DNA of 19,303 nt from assembly GCA_946481095.1 (NCBI GenBank), contig CAMLML010000084.1, forward strand, positions 1 to 19,303, given 5' to 3'. Position 1 is the first letter of the stretch. Each line of letters begins with the position of its first letter. The translations under genes were made by a program, and so were the position numbers. Shown in pieces: positions 1 through 7,544 of this stretch. Source of the stretch: an uncultured Cellvibrio sp. (GTDB lineage Bacteria; Pseudomonadota; Gammaproteobacteria; Pseudomonadales; Cellvibrionaceae). The notes beneath the pieces were generated by a model. That model was given only the letters and a program-made list of their open reading frames with translations. It was not told where the DNA came from and did no database searches.

Positions 1-758
1 GAGGGTGTAGGTGCGCGTAGATCCGCTACAAAATCGGCGATAGTAAAATCGGTCTCGTGCCCCACGGCGCTGATCACCGGGATTTGACTTGCTGCAATTG
101 CGCGAGCGACGATTTCTTCGTTAAAGGCCCAAAGGTCTTCTAACGAACCACCGCCGCGCCCGAGGATAATCACGTCAAATAATTTGCTGCGGTTTGCCAT
201 GTCCAATGCTTTAACAATTTGTGGCGCGGCGTCTTTTCCTTGTACAGCAACCGGAATGATGCTGACCGGAATTGATGCAAAACGTCGGTCGAGTACATGC
301 AAAATATCGCGTATGGCAGCGCCGGTAGGTGAGGTGATCACCGCTATATGTTGTGGCATTTTCGGTAAGGATTTTTTGCGCGCATCTGCAAATAATCCTT
401 CTTGCATTAATTTATTTTTCAATGCTTCAAATTGTCGTTGCAAAGCACCGGTGCCGGCTTCTTCCATATGCTCGGCAATAATTTGATAATCGCCGCGCTC
501 TTCATACAAACTGACGCGTGCGCGAATCACTACTTGCATGCCCTGTTGCGGTTTGAATTTTACGGTCATATTGCGATTGCGAAACATGGCGCAACGCACT
601 TGAGCGCCACTATCTTTCAACGTGAAATACCAGTGGCCGGATGAAGGCACCGAGACATTGGATAATTCACCTTCAACCCAGAGCAACGCAAATTGGGTTT
701 CGAGTAATTGACGCGCGCGGCGATTGAGTTGGGTGACCGAGATTATCTCGCGTTGCAT
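1..758 (-). CDS. xseA: Exodeoxyribonuclease VII large subunit (XseA), N-terminal part; continues past the left edge
   Basis: Large subunit of exonuclease VII, the cytoplasmic nuclease that degrades single-stranded DNA in both directions with XseB. I translated the complement from the ATG at 756-758; 252 codons stay open to the window edge. The start reads [20 protein letters not shown], then the N-terminal OB-fold (residues about 1-105, including VEGELSNVS and [10 protein letters not shown]). The start of the catalytic domain follows, with [14 protein letters not shown], the hallmark [16 protein letters not shown], and [20 protein letters not shown] near the edge. An AGAGG ribosome site lies 8 nt before the ATG. 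It starts 28 bp downstream of the LysR gene on the same strand, so read-through is possible. The C-terminal coiled-coil part is outside the window. Identity is near certain from the motifs. Confidence 0.97.
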   Translation of the reverse strand, partial: MQREIISVTQLNRRARQLLETQFALLWVEGELSNVSVPSSGHWYFTLKDSGAQVRCAMFRNRNMTVKFKPQQGMQVVIRARVSLYEERGDYQIIAEHMEEAGTGALQRQFEALKNKLMQEGLFADARKKSLPKMPQHIAVITSPTGAAIRDILHVLDRRFASIPVSIIPVAVQGKDAAPQIVKALDMANRSKLFDVIILGRGGGSLEDLWAFNEEIVARAIAASQIPVISAVGHETDFTIADFVADLRAPTP

Positions 759-786
759 GGATTAAACCTCTGAAAAAATACTGTCA

Positions 787-1725
787 TTACAAAAAATCAT
801 CCAGCTCATTACGAATATAATCAGCGGCCATCCAGTGTGAAAGATTTTTGCGAATAAACTCCACCAGGTTACGGGTAGCAGCGGTTGGGTGACGATCTGC
901 ATGTCGTACCAGATACCAGTGGCTCAAGAGTGGAAACCCCTCCGGTTTGAGCACACCAATTCGCGCTTGCGATTGTGCCAAACTATGCTCGGATAAAACA
1001 GCTAATCCCAAACCATTTTCAACACTCATACGAATGACTTCATTACTTTCGATTTGCATGGTTTTGTTGAGTTGATAATTTTGCTCGCGCAGCCAGTTCT
1101 CAAACACCATGCGGGTGGCGCTGCCTTGTTCGCGCATTAAAAATCGTTCTGACAACAATTCGGGAAAGGTAATTTTTTTTCGTGTGAGTGACCAGTGATC
1201 AATCGGTGTTATCACCACCAGTGGATTGCGCAAAAAACGCCCGCGAATCACTTTATCACCGGTCGGTGGATGACTAAACAGAAATAAATCGTCCAACTGA
1301 TTTTCAAAACGCTTCACTATGTCGCCGCGGTTGCCGATATTAAAGGTGATTTGCACATCGGGAAAATCCTTTGAAAAGGCCGCCAGTATCGGTGCCAATA
1401 AATATTTTGCAGTGGTCACCACACCTATATGGATATGCCCTTTAATTCCCTGACGCGATTCATCCAAAAATAAATTGAAATCATCAAAACAGGCGAGGGC
1501 ATTGACCGCTGCGTTGTAAAGTTCACGCCCCACATGACTGGTAGTGTAGCGGCCTTCTTTTAATTCCAGCAGCTCTTGCCCAACCGCTTCAGTCAGGCGT
1601 TTGATTTGTTGGGAAACCGTGGGTTGTGTCAGGTGCAATTGGCTGGCCGCTGCCGAGATAGAGCCAGTCCTGACTACCGCTATGTAAACCTGTAACAAAC
1701 GAAATGTGAGGTGACGAACGTTCAT
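787..1725 (-). CDS. LysR-family transcriptional regulator, divergent from the SbtA-family permease
   Basis: DNA-binding regulator of 312 aa, the normal LysR length. Residues 5-65 form the winged helix-turn-helix (ISAAASQLHLTQPTVSQQIK). Residues about 90-298 form the periplasmic-binding-protein-like effector domain (HIHIGVVTTAKYLLAPILA, then VENGLGLAVLSEHSLA). The type resembles CbbR/CysB-like regulators of carbon or sulfur metabolism, but the effector cannot be read from sequence. It is divergent from the permease gene at 1844, with about 120 bp between starts holding a 9-bp inverted repeat, the classic arrangement for a LysR protein controlling its neighbour and itself. The ribosome site is weak (GAGG about 13 nt upstream). 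Inference: it controls the permease-PsiE-TerC operon. Confidence 0.93.
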   Translation of the reverse strand: MNVRHLTFRLLQVYIAVVRTGSISAAASQLHLTQPTVSQQIKRLTEAVGQELLELKEGRYTTSHVGRELYNAAVNALACFDDFNLFLDESRQGIKGHIHIGVVTTAKYLLAPILAAFSKDFPDVQITFNIGNRGDIVKRFENQLDDLFLFSHPPTGDKVIRGRFLRNPLVVITPIDHWSLTRKKITFPELLSERFLMREQGSATRMVFENWLREQNYQLNKTMQIESNEVIRMSVENGLGLAVLSEHSLAQSQARIGVLKPEGFPLLSHWYLVRHADRHPTAATRNLVEFIRKNLSHWMAADYIRNELDDFL

Positions 1726-1746
1726 TGGGTACTTTTGGCCTCATAT

Positions 1747-1794
1747 ATAGATGATCATCAATAATAAAAATCATGAACATTAATTATCATCTAT
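1747..1794. promoter_or_regulatory. Inverted-repeat operator candidate between lysR and the permease gene
   Basis: A perfect 9-bp inverted repeat, ATAGATGAT (1747-1755) and ATCATCTAT (1786-1794), sits in the divergent intergenic region. Its left arm overlaps a 10-bp palindrome, GATGATCATC (1750-1759). Dyads in this position are typical binding sites of the adjacent LysR protein; binding here is inferred, not shown. Confidence 0.5.
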
Positions 1795-1843
1795 TGTGCA
1801 ATCAGGCAAGAATGGCCGCGAATTTCGTCAGAGGAGTGGTTCT

Positions 1844-2782
1844 GTGCTCGATATAGTCATAGTGTTTTTCTTGTTGGGATTGTTGGCCGGGGTCGCCAAG
1901 TCGGACTTGAAAGTGCCCCAAGCGGCTTACGATACCCTGAGTATTTTATTGATGCTGACCCTCGGGTTAAAAGGCGGATTTGCCCTGCATGGCCAATTAA
2001 GTTGGGCCTTATTGCCGGACATTTTATTGGTGGTGAGCCTGGGCGCATTGATTCCTTTATTGCTCTATCCAGTACTACGTAAATTCGTACTTTTGTCCCA
2101 ATCCAACAGCGCCAGCCTGGCAGCACATTATGGATCCGCCAGTGCCGGTACTTTTGCGGTCGCACTGGCTTATGCAGAATTCAATAATTTAACTGTCGCA
2201 CCACAAACCACTTTATATCTGGTGTTGTTGGAATTGCCCGCGATAGTCACCGCGATTGTGTTGCACAGAAAACTCACGCACAACCAACAATCCATTTCCA
2301 GTATTTGGCACGAAGCACTCACCAGTCGCGGCGTGTTGTTATTGACCGGTGGTGTGGTGATTGGTTGTTGGTACGGCCCTGAGGCCAGCAAAGAAGTGTC
2401 GTCAGTTTTTATCGGCGGATTTAAAGCACTGCTCGCATTATTTTTGTTAGAGATGGGGCGTTGCACAGCAAAATATTTATATCCCTTACCCCTTCGTCAT
2501 TGGCGATTAATGATCTTCGCCTTACTCGCACCTTGTTGTCTCGCATTTATCGGGATTTTTATTGGTTGCCTGCTCGATCTACCACAAGGCAGCGTATTTA
2601 TTTTCGGCACACTGGTAGCAAGTGCTTCTTACATTGCAGCACCTGCCGCGATTTCGCGAGCGATTAAAGATGCCGACATAGGTCTTGCGATGTTGTCGTC
2701 ACTGGGTGTGACTTTTCCATTTAATATTTTGGTGGGCATACCTATTTATTATCAATTCACGCTTTGGTTATCTTGTTTTTAA
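1844..2782 (+). CDS. SbtA-family sodium-dependent bicarbonate permease
   Basis: Inner-membrane protein of 312 aa, almost entirely hydrophobic segments (about 10). It matches the SbtA/DUF897 family of Na+-dependent bicarbonate transporters: the first half carries HYGSASAGTFAVALAYAE and LELPAIVTAIVLHRK, counterparts of the SGSTMAAAL and IPALVTAIV segments of cyanobacterial SbtA. The second half carries ASASYIAAPAAISRAI, counterpart of its SSSDISGPPTLR loop. The reading frame is open from a GTG at 1796, but the start is placed at the GTG at 1844. GAGGAG (1831-1836) lies 7 nt before that codon, and the residues encoded between the two are polar and unlike the family. No SbtB-type PII partner is adjacent; a PsiE-family gene follows after 21 bp. 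The family call is firm; the transported ion in this organism is inferred. Confidence 0.86.
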   Translation: MLDIVIVFFLLGLLAGVAKSDLKVPQAAYDTLSILLMLTLGLKGGFALHGQLSWALLPDILLVVSLGALIPLLLYPVLRKFVLLSQSNSASLAAHYGSASAGTFAVALAYAEFNNLTVAPQTTLYLVLLELPAIVTAIVLHRKLTHNQQSISSIWHEALTSRGVLLLTGGVVIGCWYGPEASKEVSSVFIGGFKALLALFLLEMGRCTAKYLYPLPLRHWRLMIFALLAPCCLAFIGIFIGCLLDLPQGSVFIFGTLVASASYIAAPAAISRAIKDADIGLAMLSSLGVTFPFNILVGIPIYYQFTLWLSCF

Positions 2783-2803
2783 CGCATGAATGGAGCAAAC
2801 AAA

Positions 2804-3265
2804 ATGAATATTGAAAATTCACGATTGATTAATCTGATGGGTAAAGCAATACGCAAAGTGTCAGTGCTGATTGCGATCATCATGGTGTTTGTCATTATTT
2901 GGGGCGTCGCCGATATTGTCTACGTGCTTTACCAGCGTTTGATGCAACCGCCATTTATGCTGCTGGAGATCAAAGATATTTTCGCCACCTTTGGTGCATT
3001 TATGGCGGTGTTAATTGCCATCGAGATTTACCACAACCTGATTCTCTACGCGCAGGAAAATCATAATCCGCGATTGGCAGTCGAGATTGTCATTGGCACC
3101 GCATTAATGGCGGCATCGAGAAAAGTGATCATTTTTGATTTCAACGAAATGGATCATCAATACGTCTATGCGACGGGTGTTGTGATTTTAGCCCTGGCAG
3201 TTGCCTATTATTTTATTGTGATAGTCGCGAATCGAAAAAAGACTGAACAAAGCAAAAGTGAGTAA
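2804..3265 (+). CDS. PsiE-family (phosphate-starvation-inducible) membrane protein
   Basis: Small inner-membrane protein of 153 aa with four hydrophobic segments: about residues 18-41 (IAIIMVFVIIWGVADIVYVL), 57-80, 97-115 and 121-143. The block LLEIKDIFATFGAFMAVLIA, then EIYHN and VIGTALMAASRKVIIFD, is characteristic of the PsiE family (PF06146), whose biochemical role is unknown. An upstream in-frame ATG exists at 2786, but the ATG at 2804 has GGAG (2792-2795) 8 nt before it and is chosen. It follows the permease gene by 21 bp and precedes the TerC gene by 34 bp, so the three are probably co-transcribed. It could support ion transport with its neighbours, but the sequence shows nothing about substrate. 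Confidence 0.85.
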   Translation: MNIENSRLINLMGKAIRKVSVLIAIIMVFVIIWGVADIVYVLYQRLMQPPFMLLEIKDIFATFGAFMAVLIAIEIYHNLILYAQENHNPRLAVEIVIGTALMAASRKVIIFDFNEMDHQYVYATGVVILALAVAYYFIVIVANRKKTEQSKSE

Positions 3266-3299
3266 CTGGGTATAACTTAATGATCGGGGGAAAGTTGAT

Positions 3300-4277
3300 A
3301 TGAATGCAGGATATTTTGCAGGATGGGAATGGTGGGCGGGATTTTTAATTTTTGTGCTATTAATGTTGCTGCTGGACATTTTTGTATTTGGTGGTAACAA
3401 AGCGCATAAAGTCAGTGTGAAAGAAGCTGCGGCCTGGTCACTGCTTTGGTTCTCGTTAGCCATAGCGTTTAACATCGGCCTTTGGTGGTATTTACTTGAA
3501 AACTATGGGCGTGAAGTTGCCGATCAAAAAGGGCTGGAATTTTTAACCGGCTATTTAATCGAAAAATCCTTGTCGGTTGACAACATTTTCGTTTTCCTGC
3601 TTATTTTTTCAGCCTTTCATGTGCCAGCGGAATATCAACGGCGGGTACTGATTTACGGTGTGTTGGGCGCAATCGTCATGCGGATTATCATGATATTGCT
3701 TGGCAGTTGGGCCATCAAAGAATTTTCCTGGATACTCTATGTATTTGGTGTGTTTTTGCTGATTACAGGTGTCAGGATGTTATTTTTCGCCAATCATGCG
3801 CCTGACCTGGAGAAAAATTCGGTGGTGGTTCTGGCGAGAAAGTATCTCCGCATGACACCGGATTATCACGGCGAAAAATTTGTGGTGATTAAACTGGGTG
3901 TTAAATATTTCACGCCGCTGTTTTTAGTCTTGTTGTTAATTGAATTTACCGATCTGGTATTTGCGGTGGATTCTATTCCGGCAATTTTTGCTATTACTAC
4001 AGATCCCTTTATTGTCGCCACCTCCAATATTTTCGCGATACTGGGTTTGCGTGCTTTGTACTTTTTATTGGCAGATGTCGCCGACCGATTCCATCTGTTG
4101 AAATACGGTTTGGCACTGGTGTTGGTGTTTATTGGTTGCAAAATGTTGATGGCTAACTGGTATCACTTGCCAGTTGCGCTATCGCTCGGGGTGATTGTGA
4201 CCTTGATTGGTGGCAGTGTTATTGCGAGCTTGTGGGCGACCCGAAACAAATCAGACCAAGCCAATAAAGGTCATTGA
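3300..4277 (+). CDS. TerC/Alx-family integral membrane protein
   Basis: Inner-membrane protein of 325 aa with about eight or nine transmembrane segments. TerC/Alx hallmarks are clear: GYLIEKSLSVDNIFVFLLI (acidic pair in the first conserved segment), EFTDLVFAVDSIPAIFAIT (the second, symmetry-related one), and ATSNIFAILGLRALYFLLA. Members of this family (Alx, MeeF/MeeY) are linked to manganese export and metalation of exported proteins, and TerC to tellurite resistance. A strong ribosome site, GGGGGAAAG, lies about 5 nt before the ATG. It is last in the permease-PsiE-TerC operon and is followed directly by a terminator. No manganese riboswitch can fit in the 34-bp upstream gap, so if metal controls it, this happens at the operon promoter. 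Confidence 0.93.
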   Translation: MNAGYFAGWEWWAGFLIFVLLMLLLDIFVFGGNKAHKVSVKEAAAWSLLWFSLAIAFNIGLWWYLLENYGREVADQKGLEFLTGYLIEKSLSVDNIFVFLLIFSAFHVPAEYQRRVLIYGVLGAIVMRIIMILLGSWAIKEFSWILYVFGVFLLITGVRMLFFANHAPDLEKNSVVVLARKYLRMTPDYHGEKFVVIKLGVKYFTPLFLVLLLIEFTDLVFAVDSIPAIFAITTDPFIVATSNIFAILGLRALYFLLADVADRFHLLKYGLALVLVFIGCKMLMANWYHLPVALSLGVIVTLIGGSVIASLWATRNKSDQANKGH

Positions 4278-4302
4278 TTAGGCTTTGTGAAATACTGATT
4301 TA

Positions 4303-4335
4303 CAAAAAAACGCCCAACACAGGTTGGGCGTTTTT
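4303..4335. terminator. Bidirectional Rho-independent terminator
   Basis: An 8-bp perfect stem, CGCCCAAC (4311-4318) and GTTGGGCG (4323-4330), with an ACAG loop. It is preceded by seven A and followed by five T, so it can work in both directions. It separates the convergent TerC gene and the TonB-C-like gene. Confidence 0.9.
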
Positions 4336-4354
4336 CGTTATAGCTTTTGTGAAA

Positions 4355-5077
4355 TTATTTTTTGTAATTCACAACGGCGATGTAATGCATAGCAACCGGT
4401 TTGTTAGCAACAAAACCGGGAATGAATTGTGATTTTTTCAAAGCGGATTCGATATTGCCCGCATCGGCTTTTTTACGCAGTGCAGCTTCTAAAGTGCTAA
4501 CCGATTCCACGTTGCCATCGACTTCTACTTTTGCCATAACGCGAGTTAATTTTGAATCAGCAAAGAAAGGTTTGCCTGTGCTGCGTGAATCGCTGCTGTA
4601 TTGCACATACCAGGAACCCTGATCCAAACGCTCTTGTGGTGCGACATAATCTGCACCGTATTGTGCTTGTAAAGTACCGAGGTTTGGCAAAAGTGTTATC
4701 GGCGCTTGTGAATTGCTCAGCGAATAAACTACACGGAACTGCATGCGCACCGGAACAGTTTTGCCGTCAATCGCAGCGGGTGAAAAAGTGGCTGACTTCA
4801 AAGCCGATTCGGTGACCGACTGCATGGAAACCAGTGGGCTGTTTTCGTAACAGGTTACTTGATTTATGTTGCCGGTTGTCATTACGTCCGCCTGGCAATA
4901 GACCGCAACTGTTTTTACACCCTCGCCAAAACTGGCAGGCAAGGTAACCGATTTTTTTAAAGTTTCGGCAGCATTGCCAAAGCTCGCGGGTGAATAAGCG
5001 GTTGCATAAGCAGAAAGGGAGAGCAGGGTGCTCAATAAAACAAGCGGACGCAAAACAGAAAGAATTGTTGTTTTCAT
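4355..5077 (-). CDS. Secreted protein with two TonB-C-like modules (energy-transducer-like, unanchored)
   Basis: Exported protein of 240 aa. Residues 1-27 form a Sec signal peptide (positive start, PLVLLSTLLSLSAYATA). Two halves share one pattern: hydrophobic strand, glycine/asparagine turn, V, then E.AL+ and F.P, then a K.V turn and a final strand ending in V.Y. Half one is about residues 55-119 (ESALKSATFSPAAIDGKTVP, then FRVVY); half two is about 178-238 (ESALKKSQFIPGFVANKPV, then YIAVVNY). This is the layout of the TonB C-terminal domain. The N-terminal membrane anchor and proline-rich linker of true TonB are absent. Two cysteines (61, 76) in the first half could pair in the periplasm. 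A GAGGA ribosome site lies 9 nt before the ATG. Its position next to siderophore receptors suggests periplasmic binding to receptors or peptidoglycan, but no function is established. Confidence 0.72.
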   Translation of the reverse strand: MKTTILSVLRPLVLLSTLLSLSAYATAYSPASFGNAAETLKKSVTLPASFGEGVKTVAVYCQADVMTTGNINQVTCYENSPLVSMQSVTESALKSATFSPAAIDGKTVPVRMQFRVVYSLSNSQAPITLLPNLGTLQAQYGADYVAPQERLDQGSWYVQYSSDSRSTGKPFFADSKLTRVMAKVEVDGNVESVSTLEAALRKKADAGNIESALKKSQFIPGFVANKPVAMHYIAVVNYKK

Positions 5078-5089
5078 TGTGATAAATCC

Positions 5090-5136
5090 TCGTGTAAAAA
5101 ATGAAAAGCCATAAGAATCGGTAATTTCTTATGGCT
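5090..5136 (-). terminator. Hairpin with T-tract downstream of the receptor gene; also a leader attenuator candidate
   Basis: An 11-bp perfect stem (5107-5117 with 5126-5136; AGCCATAAGAA and its complement) with an 8-nt loop. On the minus strand it is followed by TTTTCATTTTTT, the form of an intrinsic terminator for the receptor gene ending at 5252. It lies only about 30 nt before the start codon of the 4355-5077 gene, so it may also act as an attenuator in that gene's leader. Confidence 0.6.
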
Positions 5137-5172
5137 ATGACACAAGGTTAGCAGCTCACCTAGCAGATAAAT

Positions 5173-5190
5173 GTGAATATTTAATGACAG
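5173..5190 (-). promoter_or_regulatory. Pho-box-like sequence
   Basis: On the minus strand this reads CTGTCATTAAATATTCAC and agrees with the 18-bp PhoB consensus CTGTCATAAAACTGTCAC at 14 positions by my alignment. The first half-site is perfect; the second keeps TCAC at its end. It lies about 95 bp upstream of the TonB-C-like gene. Such a match can arise by chance in AT-rich DNA. Confidence 0.28.
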
Positions 5191-5251
5191 TTAAATGGGT
5201 GTCATTTCACTTTTCTGGTTGTGCATAGAATATTGGGATTTCATAAAATGA

Positions 5252-7423
5252 TTAGAAGCTCGTGTTAAGGCTCAATGAAATATTGCGTGCTTCGCCCATA
5301 TTCCCGGATGACCAGCCACCGCCTGCCCAATATTTTTCATTTAACAGGTTATTGATATTGGCATTCAGGATCCAGAGTTTGTCCTGAATTTTAAATTCGT
5401 AATTGGCTCCTGCATTGATGAGAGTATAACCCGGTACTTTCAAATTGTTGTCGGTGCTGGTGTAGGAATCGCCGAAGTAACGCGCGTTGCCATGGAGTGT
5501 CAGCCCCTGGATCACAGGTAATTTGTATTTAAAATTTCCAACCACTTGCCAATCGGATGCATAGGCAGGGTCGTTGCCCTCGCGTGCAGCGTTTGCAGCT
5601 GAAACATTTTCAATCGTGCCATCCAGATAAACTGCACCCAATCCGAGGTTTAAGTTATCTGTAAATTGATAAGCAGTGGACAGCTCAATACCTTCATATG
5701 TTTCCAGTCCATCTTGTGTCAAATATCGTTCTGCACCACGCATCACATCTATTTGGCTAACTCTTTCAATACGAAAGAGTGCAGCAGTGTAATTAAATTT
5801 ACCTTTTGCGATTTTGACACCTGCTTCATATTGTTCGGAAACAGTTGCATCAAGAACTGTGCCTTGGTTCGCGTAATTGTCCCCAACGCTAGTGCCTGGC
5901 TCAAGTCCTTCAACATAACTTCCATAAAAACTGGTTTCATCGTCTGGTTTGTAAATTATCGCTAAAGTAGGGCTGGTTTCTTTAGTGCTGTAACCAGGAA
6001 TTCCATTTAAACTTTCCAGATCATAGTGTGTAAAACGAAATCCGATGATAGTTTGCCAATGTTCATTAAAATGAATAGTGTCACTGGCAAATGCATAGTG
6101 TTGATTGGTTTCGTAACTGGGTTTGTCTTCTACTGAAAAATCCGGTGTTCTGGTAATACGGAAAGTTTGTTCCTGATGGATGTTCCCATTGAAATCATTT
6201 TCCCAATACCACTCGCCCCAGCTATCAGTTGCTTTTTGTGCACCTATTCCTATCGCCAATTCATGCTCTATATCGTTGGTAGAAATAATGCCTTGCAACA
6301 TAGCTTGATTGAAAAAATTATCCAGTTCGCCTGAAAAATTATAAGCGTAACCTTCATAGTCACCTTCTCTATTTTGTAGATAAGCAAATGATTTATTGGA
6401 GTGATGATCTTTGCGTGAAAAACCAATTTTGTATGCGAGATTCCAATTTTTATTGAGTTGCCACTCCACACCTGTAGATGCCATCAGGGTTTCTGTATCG
6501 TAGTAAGAATTGTCGATGTTGAAATCATCGTAATCGTAATTCACTTTTGGTAACTTTCCATTGCTACCTTGAACATCATATTCAGAAAAATAAAACTGAA
6601 ATGGTTCAGCTTCAAGCCTTTTTTTCTCGTAAACCAGACTGGTAAACCAGTTGACTGATTCCCCAAAATTTTTATCAAGAGAAAGAGTTGCAAGTGTTCG
6701 ATCAGTTTCACTTTCGTTGTAGGAAGTACCTTGTTCTGTTGCGAGATTGGCACGCAACGCAAAATCATCACCTATGTTGTGACTGGTATCCACATGAGCA
6801 GACAACAAACCCGGATTGCGATAACCAAAATTCAAAAATGTTTCAGGATTTTCTGTCGGCCTTTTTATTTTGTAACTGATTGCGCCTCCAGGTTCACCAA
6901 AACCGTACATAAATCCTGTCAATCCTTTCAGTGCGGTTACACTTTCTGCCGCTTCGATTGGAAAATCGCCACCCCAATACAACAGCATGGGAATATCATC
7001 GACATAAAAATTACGCACAGGCAAACCACGAATTTGTGTTCCCCACCAATCCGTTTGTGCGGAAGGTGTTGGCGCATAAACCGAAGCGTCATTAACAAAT
7101 ATTTGTCCGATGGATTTGGCTCCGCGTTCAATAATTTCATCGCTCTCAACCACTGTGATAGAAAAGGGCGTGTCCAGAACAGTCTTATTACCCAGAGCTC
7201 TGGTGTCACTTTCTTTTTTCAAATAATCAAGATGTGAATCTGACGACTCAGCATCAGCACTGACTTTTACCGTGTTCAGTCGTTTGACAGGCATTTCGGA
7301 TTTTTCCGAGGCTTCCTGTTTTTCTTGCGCCCATGTATTGGGGGAGGTTGCGAGCATCACGCCTAAAGTGATGGTGCTTATAACGCTGGCAAGAGGTTTG
7401 GTTGTAAACAGTGGCTTTGGCAT
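5252..7423 (-). CDS. TonB-dependent siderophore receptor 1
   Basis: Outer-membrane ferric-siderophore receptor of 723 aa from the ATG at 7421-7423. The start gives a proper signal peptide (MPKPLFTTKPLASVISTITL, ending near NTWA); the frame extends upstream to 7474, but those 17 residues would precede the signal. No STN signalling domain is present. A TonB-box-like NTVKVSA precedes the plug (about residues 60-200), which includes LDTPFSITVV, TQIRGLPVRNFYVDDIPML and LKGLTGFMYGFGEPGGAISY. A 22-strand-type barrel follows, ending in the TonB-receptor signature NINNLLNEKYW and a terminal aromatic (LSLNTSF). The siderophore class cannot be assigned. It is divergent from receptor 2 and shares a Fur box with it, so iron repression is expected. 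Confidence 0.94.
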   Translation of the reverse strand: MPKPLFTTKPLASVISTITLGVMLATSPNTWAQEKQEASEKSEMPVKRLNTVKVSADAESSDSHLDYLKKESDTRALGNKTVLDTPFSITVVESDEIIERGAKSIGQIFVNDASVYAPTPSAQTDWWGTQIRGLPVRNFYVDDIPMLLYWGGDFPIEAAESVTALKGLTGFMYGFGEPGGAISYKIKRPTENPETFLNFGYRNPGLLSAHVDTSHNIGDDFALRANLATEQGTSYNESETDRTLATLSLDKNFGESVNWFTSLVYEKKRLEAEPFQFYFSEYDVQGSNGKLPKVNYDYDDFNIDNSYYDTETLMASTGVEWQLNKNWNLAYKIGFSRKDHHSNKSFAYLQNREGDYEGYAYNFSGELDNFFNQAMLQGIISTNDIEHELAIGIGAQKATDSWGEWYWENDFNGNIHQEQTFRITRTPDFSVEDKPSYETNQHYAFASDTIHFNEHWQTIIGFRFTHYDLESLNGIPGYSTKETSPTLAIIYKPDDETSFYGSYVEGLEPGTSVGDNYANQGTVLDATVSEQYEAGVKIAKGKFNYTAALFRIERVSQIDVMRGAERYLTQDGLETYEGIELSTAYQFTDNLNLGLGAVYLDGTIENVSAANAAREGNDPAYASDWQVVGNFKYKLPVIQGLTLHGNARYFGDSYTSTDNNLKVPGYTLINAGANYEFKIQDKLWILNANINNLLNEKYWAGGGWSSGNMGEARNISLSLNTSF

Positions 7424-7460
7424 ATGACTAGTCTCATTAATCGGATGGATTGGCGCCATT

Positions 7461-7489
7461 TTACATAAATGCAAACAAAAGACTAGATA
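7461..7489 (+). promoter_or_regulatory. Candidate promoter of receptor 2
   Basis: TTACAT (7461-7466) and TAGATA (7484-7489) are separated by 17 bp, a plausible sigma-70 promoter. The -10 abuts the Fur box at 7489-7507, which would block it when iron is plentiful. Confidence 0.35.
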
Positions 7490-7507
7490 ATAATGATTAT
7501 CATTTGT
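7489..7507. promoter_or_regulatory. Fur box shared by divergent receptors 1 and 2
   Basis: AATAATGATTATCATTTGT matches the 19-bp Fur consensus GATAATGATTATCATTATC at 15 positions by my alignment, with the palindromic core ATAATGATTATCAT intact. It lies between the start codons at 7423 (-) and 7545 (+), so one Fur site probably controls both genes. Confidence 0.85.
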
Positions 7508-7544
7508 ATGATGTCGCCAAAATTATTACAGGAGCCTCTACCCA

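Noticed and set aside
184..644. Plus-strand frames over the left end
   Set aside because: They are shadows of xseA, whose minus-strand frame is open and carries family motifs throughout.
1796..1843. Longer start for the SbtA-family permease
   Set aside because: The extra 16 residues are polar and lack a ribosome site, while the GTG at 1844 has GAGGAG at proper spacing.
3266..3299. Manganese (yybP-ykoY type) riboswitch before the TerC-family gene
   Set aside because: The gap is only 34 bp and contains just a ribosome site, too short for such an RNA.
7424..7474. Longer start for receptor 1
   Set aside because: The extra residues would precede an ordinary signal peptide beginning MPKPLF and run into the regulatory region.
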